IMG/VR virus record: IMGVR_UViG_3300032116_021241
Coordinates: 39,947 to 103,946 of that record
Origin: a virus
DNA: 64,000 nucleotides
Reading direction: 5' to 3' (one strand)
Positions 34,001-43,400 of this stretch are shown here, one piece after another. The position numbers and the translations under genes were made by a program. Every line of letters starts with the position of its first letter. Position 1 is the first letter of the stretch. The notes under the pieces were generated by a model. That model was not told the origin of the DNA. It did not search any database and saw only the letters and a program-made list of their open reading frames with translations.

Positions 34001-34216
34001 CGTTCTTGAATATAAATCTTGAGCAATTTTAACAGATTGTATGTCAAGATATTGTTGTTGTTTTTGCTGAATAAAATTAATATCAGAGGATTGTGTCGGA
34101 GGAGTACTGGATAATATATCCTTACTTTGTTCCAAAGACTTCATCGGGTCTTTTCGACCTCTTAAAGCCCTCATAACACCATAAAATACACTTTTTGGGT
34201 CTAATTCGTTTGCCAT
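31073..34216 (-). CDS. Portal vertex protein, interrupted by an HNH intein
   Basis: 1047 residues: N-extein 1-325, intein 326-756, C-extein 757-1047. The joined extein is 616 residues and has T4 gp20-type segments: AYNDFRSMDLSPEIAAALDI, IISDEVCT, WTRELCKYGDCFLKLE, PYGRSLLDPARKLWKQL, YRLSRAPERRIFYIEVGN, ADIEYLQNKLFAAIKVPKTYL (after the intein) and LSQVDLRFARTINRIQ. It forms the dodecameric DNA channel at one capsid vertex and docks the terminase. The insertion site is within the conserved TLPGA/SNLDAIAD strand, so the virus depends on splicing. The C-terminal 110 residues are Gly/Glu/Ala/Ser-rich with an apparently disordered linker before a basic helix. T4 gp20 has 524 residues. Confidence 0.93.
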   Translation of the reverse strand: MANELDPKSVFYGVMRALRGRKDPMKSLEQSKDILSSTPPTQSSDINFIQQKQQQYLDIQSVKIAQDLYSRTLFYDSDRITAYNDFRSMDLSPEIAAALDIISDEVCTRSERGHVITIYSDNLRIKKILQELFYNTLNAEFNLSFWTRELCKYGDCFLKLEIDQDQGIYDCMILPVGEIHKEVGYDGNPKSTRYKWDINNMFFEEWQVAHFCLLFDASRLPYGRSLLDPARKLWKQLQLAEDAMLVYRLSRAPERRIFYIEVGNTDPNDVYQLIEQVKKNVKKSPVVDPNSGQVNLKYNPITYEEDYFLPIRGDKSSKIETLPGACLALDTKIELLDGRSLELKDIISEFENGKQLWSYSINPETGEIVPGKITWAGLTRKNTDVVKITLDNGETITTTPDHKFPTKFNGIKQAKDLQIGESMWSFNKKFQKIKGAGKKRKRNTYEMVFDHNSNEWIYTHRLVANYFKNLNEHEIFSYLNEYFDSEKNTIHHKDFNRYNNSPENLCFMNPKDHFYYHQDKIDEMYKFFGNEITESWKKERKKGLVKYFENLSPEELDKKIKTAIDNSLKSRKKSASTFKSNPKKDEIIKRTSNKAKITKNKLENKIRYSQNSKKLWENKDYVESVIGPQRIKYDERMISILSDLIKNGFNKTQDILPIINDSNNEFYKIFNELNSNNKQFLKSKGITHNNLDKLVKHFGYKNWREFKNSAYCYNHKIVSVEFLSDKQDTGTITIDGPEQYHNFHNFALTVGIFTQNSNLDAIADIEYLQNKLFAAIKVPKTYLNYAESMPGGSTLSQVDLRFARTINRIQEQIVLELRRIANVHLYFLGFEDDLDNFTLTLTNPSTQLELLKLETWKARMEVFKELFSSDATAPVSYSWAMEYILGFSKSEIKQILRQKKVEKKMFSEIERANDEYMDTGIFKDLDEKFRKPDFDAGDGGSTPEGGSESSGGEESSGGFGGSSVLGGLGGGAEATPEATPELGGAEAAPEAGGTEPAAGGAEAEAGAPLTENKLIVENRKFDIQTRKMMKSIDSYLNKIKDENSDSE
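31949..33241 (-). other. Intein with HNH endonuclease domain (in portal)
   Basis: 431 residues, beginning at Cys326 in GACLALDTKIELLDG (splicing block A). Block B is TTTPDHKFPT. The homing domain carries NTIHHKDFNRYNNSPENL, an HNH signature (H-H ... N ... N). The C-terminal blocks are DTGTITIDGPEQYHNF and ALTVGIFTQN, followed by Ser as the +1 residue. The penultimate position is Gln rather than the usual His, which may slow Asn cyclisation. Removing it leaves an intact portal sequence. Confidence 0.93.
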
Positions 34217-34275
34217 AATAATAAATATCTCTTAAATTAATTAAATTGATTAGCAAATCATATAATTATAGATTT

Positions 34276-37017
34276 TTATCCAGACATCAACCAGCTCAAA
34301 TCATTATCATCGTCTGATTTTCTGTTTTGACTCGTCAAAATAATACCCTCTGTTGGTTTGGAATCAAAATCTATTTTATCTCCGATTTCAGTTTTTTGGT
34401 TCGAAATCGCACCAATCATAGCTTTGTATAAATCTCTACTGGCAAAATGTTTGAAATATTCAGTATCTCTTACAAAAAGTAATACTCCCAAAGCAAAAAT
34501 TAAATCATCATTAAATCCATCAGCATGTTCTGGTTTATTGCCATTATATATAAAAGTATCAAATTCCTCCAGTAATCTCACTGAATTTATCTTAATCTTT
34601 CCTTCTCTCATATAAGAATTTAAACTGCTTATAATTAAAGGTCTTGTTACCTGAGTTGTTTGAATACCGGGAATATCATCATTCTCTTTGATTTTAACTT
34701 TTGCTACCGGATTTATAATGTCTTTTATTGATTTTGAATGATAAATTCTGTCTTCTGGATATTTAAGACTATTTTTTATATTCAAAGTTGTTGCTAAACC
34801 AAAACTATTACATTCGATTACCAAATAAGCATTATTATAATCACGTCCAACTTTATCAATTAAGCTTCCAAATACATCTGGTGGAATTTTACCTTGATAC
34901 TCTGCTACTTGTTCACATGTATCAGCGTCAAAAACTTGTAATGTTGAAAAGTCTTTTGAATCGCCTCTTGCAACGTCTCCGCCCACAATGTAGTTTTTTC
35001 CATATTCTGGTTTTTTCCAAACCCAAAAATTTGTTTTTGTATTGATAAATCTTTCTTCAGACCTTGTATAATCATAATAAAATTCTGGTTTTTCGTTTAT
35101 AATAGATCTTTTGTATTTTTCAATAATAGCACTTTCAATAACCAATTGTCTTGAACCCTCAAATGACAAATCTAACTCTTGTGCGATTTTTACCCTATCA
35201 TACTGTAATCGTTCACATTCTTTTTCATACCATGGACTTGTCCAATATTTTTGACCATAATCATTAATTTTTTCCTCCATTTCTTTACAATAAACAGGAT
35301 GTTGAGTCCAATGTATTTCAAATGGTATAAAATCATTTTCACTCTTTTTTGTTCCAACCCAAGTTCTATGATATAGGTTCCCCGTGCCTTGTGGAGTGCT
35401 TATCATGATACATTTACCTTGTGTTGCAGATAAAGCAAGACCAGCAGCCATCCAAATATCTTCTGCATTCTCTATAAACGCAGTCTCATCCAATATCAAC
35501 ATTGTTAATGATTCTCCACGACCTGCATTTTTGGAACTTGCAACTGCTTTTACCCATGATATTTTACCTTCTGGATTTTTCAATGAAAAGAATTTTTCAT
35601 TGTCTTTTTCAGATTGTGTATCTGGATCAAATAAAAATTTAGGAAGAAATTGAAAATATTGTTTAACGGTACTTAAAAAACGAATTGCTCCAGCACCATC
35701 GTTTGCAACAATTAATATTCTTTGGTCCATTTTGAACAATAACATCCAAACTACAAAGCCTGCTGTGATTACAGAAAGTCCTGTATTGTGAACTAAAAGA
35801 CCATCAATAAAGTAGTTTTCATTTTTAGTTACTGAAATGTCATAACAATTAATTTTTCCAACTCTCTCTATTTTTCTAACTTTTGATTGATCTTTTACAT
35901 CATGTTTTCTTGAATTTGAAATTGAAACGTGTTCTGAATTTATTTTTTTATAAATTCCTATATCATTAATAAATTTTGATATGCTTTTGGAGTGAGTTAT
36001 TCTTAATTTAAAAAAAGGATTTTTTTGAAGTTTCATATTTTTAACTTCATAAATATTACATTTAATATCAAATTTTTTTAATAAAAATTTTACTTGTTCT
36101 AAAAATTCCTTGCTTGGGGAAGCTATTCCTATTTCTAATCTTTTATTTGTTTTTTTCTTTAAAATACTTATCCAACCATCTCCTGCAAACATTCTATTTA
36201 ATAAAATAGATAATGAATTCTTATTCCAATAAAAAACTTCTTGAGGTAATATTTTATTTTCTGTTTTCTTTCCAGCTATTTTTTTATTTTCACACCATTC
36301 CATGATTGGACTTTTGGTATTAACCCCATGCTTTTGATGAGGTAAATAATCGAATCCTTTTAGTTTTGGTATTTTTCTTAAACTTAATTCTGGAAAAATA
36401 TAATTTATTGATTCTTCAAATTCTTTTAGATAATCAATATTGTTGTTTGTAAATTTTACTTGTTTGATTGTACTTCCATCCGTTATGAGATAAGCTAACA
36501 ATTTTATTTCATTTATATCAGCTTCAATTTCCCCAAATTGAAATTTTTGATCTAAAATTTCATCGTCAATTTCTAAATCTTTTGCTGATACCCATTTGTT
36601 TTTATTTTTTATGAAAAAAGGGTGATTTTCACCAACAACAATATTTCTTGAATCTTTTAATTTTATTTTTACAGATTCTATTTCTCCGCATTCCCAATGA
36701 TCATAAACCGTATCTAATTCATATTTATTTTTATTTAAATTGAATGAATATACTATATCTCCTTTGTTTATTTCACTTATTTTTTTTGGCCCATCTGGTG
36801 TACTTATAAAAGTATCTTCTGGTAAACATTGTCTTGATTTTAGAATAATATTATTCTGATATTTTATGTAATTTTTCAATACATTCTCTTGATACTCAAA
36901 ACAAGATAATTTATCTACTTTGCTTTTTCTAATATCATAAACATATCCATAGTTATTTAGAAAATAAACTGGATCTTTTGCACATTTAATATATTCTTGT
37001 ATCTCTTGAGGTGTCAT
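34276..37017 (-). CDS. Terminase large subunit, interrupted by a LAGLIDADG intein
   Basis: 913 residues: N-extein 1-63, intein 64-411, C-extein 412-913; joined extein 565 residues (T4 gp17 has 610). The intein splits the Walker A loop, SRQ on one side and TGLSVITAGF on the other. MLILDETAFIENAED is Walker B, MISTPQGTGNLYH the coupling motif III, and the nuclease has the acidic residues in GGDVARGDSKDFSTLQVFD, YLVIECNSFG and DDLIFALG. It pumps DNA into the prohead through the portal (next gene downstream, 59-base gap) and cuts concatemers. The joined P-loop reads SRQTGLS, a variant seen in other T4-like phages without the classic GKT lysine. Confidence 0.95.
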   Translation of the reverse strand: MTPQEIQEYIKCAKDPVYFLNNYGYVYDIRKSKVDKLSCFEYQENVLKNYIKYQNNIILKSRQCLPEDTFISTPDGPKKISEINKGDIVYSFNLNKNKYELDTVYDHWECGEIESVKIKLKDSRNIVVGENHPFFIKNKNKWVSAKDLEIDDEILDQKFQFGEIEADINEIKLLAYLITDGSTIKQVKFTNNNIDYLKEFEESINYIFPELSLRKIPKLKGFDYLPHQKHGVNTKSPIMEWCENKKIAGKKTENKILPQEVFYWNKNSLSILLNRMFAGDGWISILKKKTNKRLEIGIASPSKEFLEQVKFLLKKFDIKCNIYEVKNMKLQKNPFFKLRITHSKSISKFINDIGIYKKINSEHVSISNSRKHDVKDQSKVRKIERVGKINCYDISVTKNENYFIDGLLVHNTGLSVITAGFVVWMLLFKMDQRILIVANDGAGAIRFLSTVKQYFQFLPKFLFDPDTQSEKDNEKFFSLKNPEGKISWVKAVASSKNAGRGESLTMLILDETAFIENAEDIWMAAGLALSATQGKCIMISTPQGTGNLYHRTWVGTKKSENDFIPFEIHWTQHPVYCKEMEEKINDYGQKYWTSPWYEKECERLQYDRVKIAQELDLSFEGSRQLVIESAIIEKYKRSIINEKPEFYYDYTRSEERFINTKTNFWVWKKPEYGKNYIVGGDVARGDSKDFSTLQVFDADTCEQVAEYQGKIPPDVFGSLIDKVGRDYNNAYLVIECNSFGLATTLNIKNSLKYPEDRIYHSKSIKDIINPVAKVKIKENDDIPGIQTTQVTRPLIISSLNSYMREGKIKINSVRLLEEFDTFIYNGNKPEHADGFNDDLIFALGVLLFVRDTEYFKHFASRDLYKAMIGAISNQKTEIGDKIDFDSKPTEGIILTSQNRKSDDDNDLSWLMSG
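35785..36828 (-). other. Intein with LAGLIDADG endonuclease domain (in terminase)
   Basis: 348 residues, beginning at Cys64 in SRQCLPEDTFISTPDG (block A). Block B is VVGENHPFFI. LLAYLITDGS and LLNRMFAGDGWIS are the two LAGLIDADG (dodecapeptide) helices. The C-terminal blocks are CYDISVTKNENYFIDG and LLVHN, with canonical His-Asn and Thr as the +1 residue. All splicing residues are present. Its endonuclease class differs from that of the portal intein. Confidence 0.95.
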
Positions 37018-37030
37018 CTAAAATAAATAG
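37018..37030 (-). promoter_or_regulatory. CTATTTATTTTAG element directly upstream of the terminase start
   Basis: Read on the minus strand this CTATTTATTTTAG abuts the terminase ATG at 37017. If it is a promoter the transcript would be almost leaderless. The same element precedes other virion genes, but this spacing is unusually short. Confidence 0.3.
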
Positions 37031-37055
37031 CTCTATTATTAAAAATAGAGCTATT
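37026..37055 (-). terminator. Hairpin between the small virion gene and terminase, possible terminator
   Basis: A perfect 12-bp inverted repeat (37026-37037 and 37044-37055, 6-base loop) is followed on the minus strand by TTATTTT. It lies between the stop at 37073 and the terminase ATG, so it could attenuate read-through. The stem is AT-rich (3 GC pairs per arm), so its strength is uncertain. Confidence 0.4.
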
Positions 37056-37072
37056 ATAGAAAAATTGAATGA

Positions 37073-37390
37073 TTATAAACCTACATATACTATAGGTTGA
37101 GAATTTACAGTTGCACCAGAATTAACATTGTATAATTCTGAAACATACATAACATTTGTTGTTTGATTTCTCAAATAAAATTGATGATAACCATAAGTGT
37201 CAGAAGACCAACTTACCGAAAAAGTAGCAGCACTCTGATTTATTAGATTTATATCAGGTATTATTGTGTTTGAGATTTGGCCATTCACATAGAAATTCAA
37301 ATCAAAAGTTGCAGCAGATACCGGATTATTATTGGTATCAAACGATTGAACTATTTCATAAACTGTTTGTCCTGTTGTTGCGTCTATCAT
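37073..37390 (-). CDS. Small virion-type protein (beta-rich)
   Basis: 105 residues, not recognised. It is Thr/Ser/Asn-rich with alternating strands (TGQTVYEIVQSFDTNNNPVS, ATFDLNFYVNG, AATFSVSWSSDTYGYHQFYL), which looks like a single immunoglobulin- or carbohydrate-binding-type beta-sandwich. It lies 20 bases downstream of the giant fibre gene and could be a fibre tip, chaperone or decoration protein. Hairpin 37026-37055 follows it. No catalytic motif is present. Confidence 0.6.
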   Translation of the reverse strand: MIDATTGQTVYEIVQSFDTNNNPVSAATFDLNFYVNGQISNTIIPDINLINQSAATFSVSWSSDTYGYHQFYLRNQTTNVMYVSELYNVNSGATVNSQPIVYVGL

Positions 37391-37410
37391 TTTAGTATTT
37401 ATTTATTTTT

Positions 37411-40400
37411 TTAAGCAGGTTCATAGCTAATTGTATAAGAAAATTCTAAAGTATTTCCCAAGGTATTATCTACTTGAAATCCCACATAAAGAAATGTTTC
37501 ACATGCTAATAAATCTACCGGAGCATTTGCACTTACTGAAAAACATGCATGTCCACTTGTTGAATTAAAACCTACGGGTGTTGCTTCATTGTCTGCTATT
37601 GCTTTTGTTGATCTTGCATCTATAGCAAAGTCGGAACATAATAGGTAAGACAATTGAACTGTCAAATTTCTCGATACACCTACAGCTCCTCTTGAATAAG
37701 CCATTCCACAAACTTTAATTTTATAAGAGGTCCCAATATCTCTTGGTAAAGGAACACCACAATTGAAATCTGAATTATCAGTTAAAGTTGCTGGGGCATT
37801 AATTCCTGCTTGTAAATCCCAAGGAACAGCATTCCAGCCTCCATCTATTGAATTACCTACATAATATCTATTTGCATTAGGGTTGTTTATATAGCCAGAG
37901 TTTGCAGCTATTAATCCCTTATCTGTACCACTTGTACCAGAAGTTCCACTTGATCCAGAGCTACCAGAAGAACCAGATGTACCACGACTCCCTGAACTAC
38001 CAGAGGAACCTGATGTACCTGCTGCACCGGAACTACCAGAAGAGCCTGATGTACCGCCACCACCTCCACTTGTTGAAGAATAAACATATCCATTAGCATC
38101 TATGGTAAGGAATTTTGTTCCACCGTTTGGTGTGTTCCTTATTCTAAGATAATCTACATATGTATGATTGTTATCATTTCCAGTTGATGATGAAGAAGGA
38201 TTTGATAATGAAAGACCAGTGCTTCCTAAAATTACTGCGTTTGTTACATTTGAATTTATAATATTTGCAGAACCTCCAACTATTGATGAATTAGTTGAAC
38301 CTGCACTAACAGTATTTCCTGAACCATTTAGAATTGCTGATCTAATTGCATTTGTAATATTTTCTTGACCATTAACGACCGCTGAATATTGTCCTAGAGT
38401 TGTGTTTGAAAGACCATTTCCAATAAAACTTCCTATTCCAGTAGCTTTATTACTTATACCATTTATGGTTGATGAATATGTATTTATTGCTGTGTTTCCA
38501 GAACCATTTCCTATAAAACTACCAATTCCACTTGCTGTATTATTTTTACCGTTTATTATAGTTGCATAAGTATTAAAGCCTGCTGTATTTCCAGACCCTT
38601 GAGCTATGAAAGTTTTTATTCCATTAGCTAAATTATATTCTCCATTTATAACTGTAGAATAAAAAGTTGTTGCTGAGTTTTTGAAACCATTTAAGATAGA
38701 GCCCCATTTTCTAACAACTTTATTTTGAACGCCATTAACAATTACATTATAGCCTTGATTTCCTTGATTTGCAAAAATACCAGCATAATTTTCAACTCCA
38801 GTACCTATAAATACATGTTTTGTAATAGCTGTATTTGCAACTCCGTTCACAATGGTTGTATAACCGGTTTTTGGCATATTGCCGTTACCGCCTCTCGATT
38901 CAATATAATTATCCTTACCATTTAGTATTGTACTGAATTTTGTTTTGTTTGTATTTCCAGTACCATTCAAAATGGTTGCAAATTCAGGTTGGTAAATTGA
39001 GAATGGAAAACTATAACCAGCACCTCTTGTTGGTATTATTCTATTCAAAAATCCTTGGCCTATTAATGCAAATATATTTGTGGTATTCTGCCCACTTATA
39101 TAATTACTTATACCACCAATTATAGAACTTTGTGTAGTCAATCGATGTGTGGTATTTCCAGAACCATTTATAATTGTTGAATAACTAGAGAAAATTTCAT
39201 TATCTTGTCCATTTCCAATTAAAGATGTTGCACCTGAAATTAAATTGCTTCTACCATTACCAATAAAAGATTGACTTCCATAAACTGTATTTCCTGATCC
39301 ATTGAAAATGCCAGAATAAGTTGAATTGAATGCATTGTTTTTGATAACTCTGTTAATTTTTCCATTTATTACGGATGAATAATTAGAGTAGACATCATTT
39401 GTAAAACCATTTAAAATTGCTGAAGTTGATCCCGATATTAAATTAGATGTACCATTTCCAATAAATGATAAATCTCCAAAAACAGTATTTCCTGAACCAT
39501 TGAAAATGCCAGAATAAGTAGAATTAAATGCGTTATTTTTGATAACTCTGTTAATTTTACCATTTACAATTGCTGAATAATTTGAGTAAATATCATTTGT
39601 TAATCCATTTAGAATTGCTGAAGTTGATCCGGATATTAAATTAGATTTACCGTTTCCAATAATAGAAGTGCTTCCATAAACTGTATTTGCGGATCCACTA
39701 AAAATTGCAGAATAAGTAGAGTCTATTACACCTCTATCTTTACCTACTAAATTAACTCTGCCGTTTATAATTGTAGTGAATTGAGTTCTTGCTGTGTTTA
39801 TATATCCATTTAATACTTGAGAGAACTTAGTGTCATACCGTGTACCAGATGGTGTAGGACTAGAAAATCCTACCCTGTTTAACCAACCAGCTAAAACTGT
39901 ATTAAATCCTAAGCTATTTGTTAATCTAGCATGATAAATAGTATTTTGTTTACCACCACCAATTAAATTATATCCACCATTATTTAAAGTTATTAAATTA
40001 TTAATTCCATTTAATATTGTACTGTGTCTATAATCAGCTATTTGATTGTTTCTGCCACCCAATATAGTATGACCCAAACTATACACATTTGGAGGTAATC
40101 CTGATCTTGTTCCAACGGTGTTTCCAGATCCACCAATAATTGAATTTTCAGATGAAAAACCAGCATTATTTGGTCTGATGAAATTATCATATCCATTTAA
40201 AATTGTTGATACTGATGGGCCTGCACTTATGAAATTTCCACGACCATTACCTATTAAATGATATTTTCTACCATAATGTACTGTGTTTCCAGAACCGTTT
40301 ATTACAGTAGAGAAACGCGAATTAGCTGTATTAAATCTTCCGCTTCCAATTAAACTATAATATTTAGATGCTCTGTTGTGTTTTCCATTTATAATAGTAT

Positions 40401-43400
40401 TAAAATCATAGGCTGATACTCCGTATGCTATATTGTGTTGACCATTTAAAATTAAACTATATGAAGTACTTGCTGTATTTCCAGAACCATTTACTATTGA
40501 TGAAAAATTACCATTTATTATAAAGTTATTTCTACCATTATCGATAGTTGAATAATCAGTTTTAATTGTGTTGCCAGTTCCATTAAAAATACTTGACTTC
40601 GATTTGCTATTTCCAATATAATTATATTCGCCATTAATTATAGTAGTATAGAAACCATTTACGGCTGTATTAAATTTACCAGTTCCAAAGAAATTAAATC
40701 TACCAAAATTTGAAAAATTATTTTGTCCATTTCCTATAAACGAAAATCCAAAATTTACATTAGATGTAAATGCCGTATTATTTTGTCCGTTTGTTATAAC
40801 ATTGAAAGCTCCTTTTGTTGTATTTCCAGAACCATTAAGTATTGTACTAAATGAAGAATTATTATCATAAGAATTTACATAGTTGTAAGCCCCATTACCT
40901 ATAAAAGAATAAGCAAAATTTGTTAAATCTTTTGTGGAATTGTTTTTTCCATTTACTATTGTTGAAAAACCTCCTTTGGCAGTATTTCCACTTCCATTTC
41001 CAATGAATTGATATCCTCTGGTCAGATAGGAACTTGCAAATGTTGAATTTTTATATCCTCCACCAATAATAAAAAATTTAGTTTTTCCTGAATTGTATTT
41101 ACCGTTTACAATTGTGGCATATTGTGTAATCGCAGTATTTGAATTACCATTTAAAATTGATGTATAAGAATTATCTACGTAATTGTTATATCCATTTCCT
41201 ATAAAAGAATGTTTTCCAGATGCTTTATTATCTCTTCCATTAACAATGGTTGGAAATAAAAATTGCGTAGCAGTATTTCCTGAGCCATTTATTATTGAAG
41301 AATATTTAGAATTAGCGTTGTTATATATTCCTTGATTAATTATAGAAAGTTCTCCATCTGCTACATTGTATTGTCCATTGATAATTGAAGCTCTGAATCC
41401 ATCAGCAAGATTTGCTCTACCATTAATTATTATTGATGTAACTGTTTTTGCAGAATTCTCAATTCCGTTTCCTATGAAAGATCTTAAACCGCTTGCTGTG
41501 TTTCCAGATCCATTAATTATCGTTGACCAATTACTAGATCCTGTATTTTTTATACCTGAACCTATAAATGAATATTTCGAACCACTTTCAATTAAATTCT
41601 GATATCCACCTATGATAGTAGAATATTGTGATAATCCAGAGTTTGATTTTCCTGCTACAAGTGCAAAATTAGAAGAAGCTTGATTGTCTCCTTTTTGTAA
41701 TTGTACAGCCATGGTTGCAGCAGCATATGTGCTAGTGCTTGTTCTTCCGCTTTCCCACAATGTGTGTCTAATACCAAAAGTATCATTAAGTGTAAGTCCT
41801 GTTACAATTTCTATTGCAGTTCCAGCTGAGATGTTAGGTGCTGTTTGACCAGTAACATTTATTGTAATATAATTATTGTTAAGTGATCTTATTACTTGAA
41901 CATTGGTACCGGCAGAAATTGTTCTTAAATATACTACCCCTAAGTTTTGATTACTGTAAATATTTCCATCAGGAGATCCGGCATTACCTAGATTGTTAAA
42001 AGTCAGTCCGTATCCACCGGGTATTGTTATACCTGTTTTAAATACATATCCATTATTGTCAATGGTTAAAAATTGAAAAGGTGTAGGTGGACCTTGGTAT
42101 ATATTTGTAATTCTTAAATATGGTACTGCAGTTGTATCTGCTGTTAATGCAATAGAAATGTTTTTGCCTCCGGTGATAGTAGATCCTGATTTAAATATAC
42201 TATTGTTTAAACCATTTATTATTGTAGAATAATAAGTATTTCCAGTTGGAATGTAATTATTCTTACCATTAATAATTGAATTATATCTTGTTTCTAGATT
42301 TTTATCATTTGAATAAATTCTGTTGTTTGATCCATTAAAAATTGAATTGAAATAACTATTTTTATTACAATTCAAAACTAAAGAACAATTAATACTTGAT
42401 CCACTTATTAAATTATATACACCATTTTGTATTATTGAATAGAAACTTCCATATATTTTATTTTTATGACCGTTGCCAATTAAAGAATTTACACCTATAT
42501 TTAAATTATTTGTTCCATTTAATATTGTTGTGAAACTACTAGTTGCAGTATTTTGAATACCATTTAAAATTGTTGAATTTACATTTGTTGTTAAAAGAAA
42601 ATTTATACTAGGTGGATATACTAACTCATCTAAAGTTGGAGAAAAACTAAATATTTGATTATACAAACCATTTAATATGGATGAATATCTTAATGTTTTA
42701 TCATGATAAACTTTATCACCAATTTGATTGTAAATACCACTTCCTATTAATGATTGCTTAGATTTTACAAAATTATATCTACCGTTTATAACGTTTGAAT
42801 AACTTGAATAACCAGAATTAAATTTACCTGCTAAAATATTAGAGTGTTCTGGCAAACCAATACCACTGTATAGATATACTCTGCTTAATTTATTTTTATA
42901 TCCATTAATTATATCAGCATAGTTAAATATACCTATATAATTCTGATTACCATTTTTTATTGAAGAATAATAAATTACATAACCTCTATTTTGTTTTCCG
43001 TTATCTATGGATGAATAATTAGAATACTTTACATAATTTTCTTTACCATTTAAAATTGAAAAGAAATTTGTAGTAAGGGCAGAATTACTAGAACCATTTT
43101 TAATTGAGCTTTTTGAAGAATTTTTTATATAATTATCTGTACCCTGAATAATGGTATTAAAATAACCATCATCAATTGTATTGCCGCTACCATTAATTAT
43201 TGTACCATAATCACTAGACGCACTTAAAGAATTATAAGCTCCATTTAATATTGAACCAAATCTGGTGTTATTTTTTCCATATAAACCATTTCCTATAAAA
43301 GAATATGGTTTTGTTGAAATATTATTATAACCATTTGTTATAATTGAAAATCTTTCATTGGCTAAATTATTTGATCCATTAACAACAGTTGTGTATGCAC

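Noticed and set aside
34276-37017. Terminase as a broken gene because its Walker A seems missing
   Set aside because: The P-loop is interrupted by an intein with intact splicing residues; joined exteins restore SRQTGLS.
37902-38368. Several 60-66-residue frames opposite or out of frame with the fibre gene
   Set aside because: They follow from the Gly-Ser codon repeats of the collagen-like tract and have no independent support.
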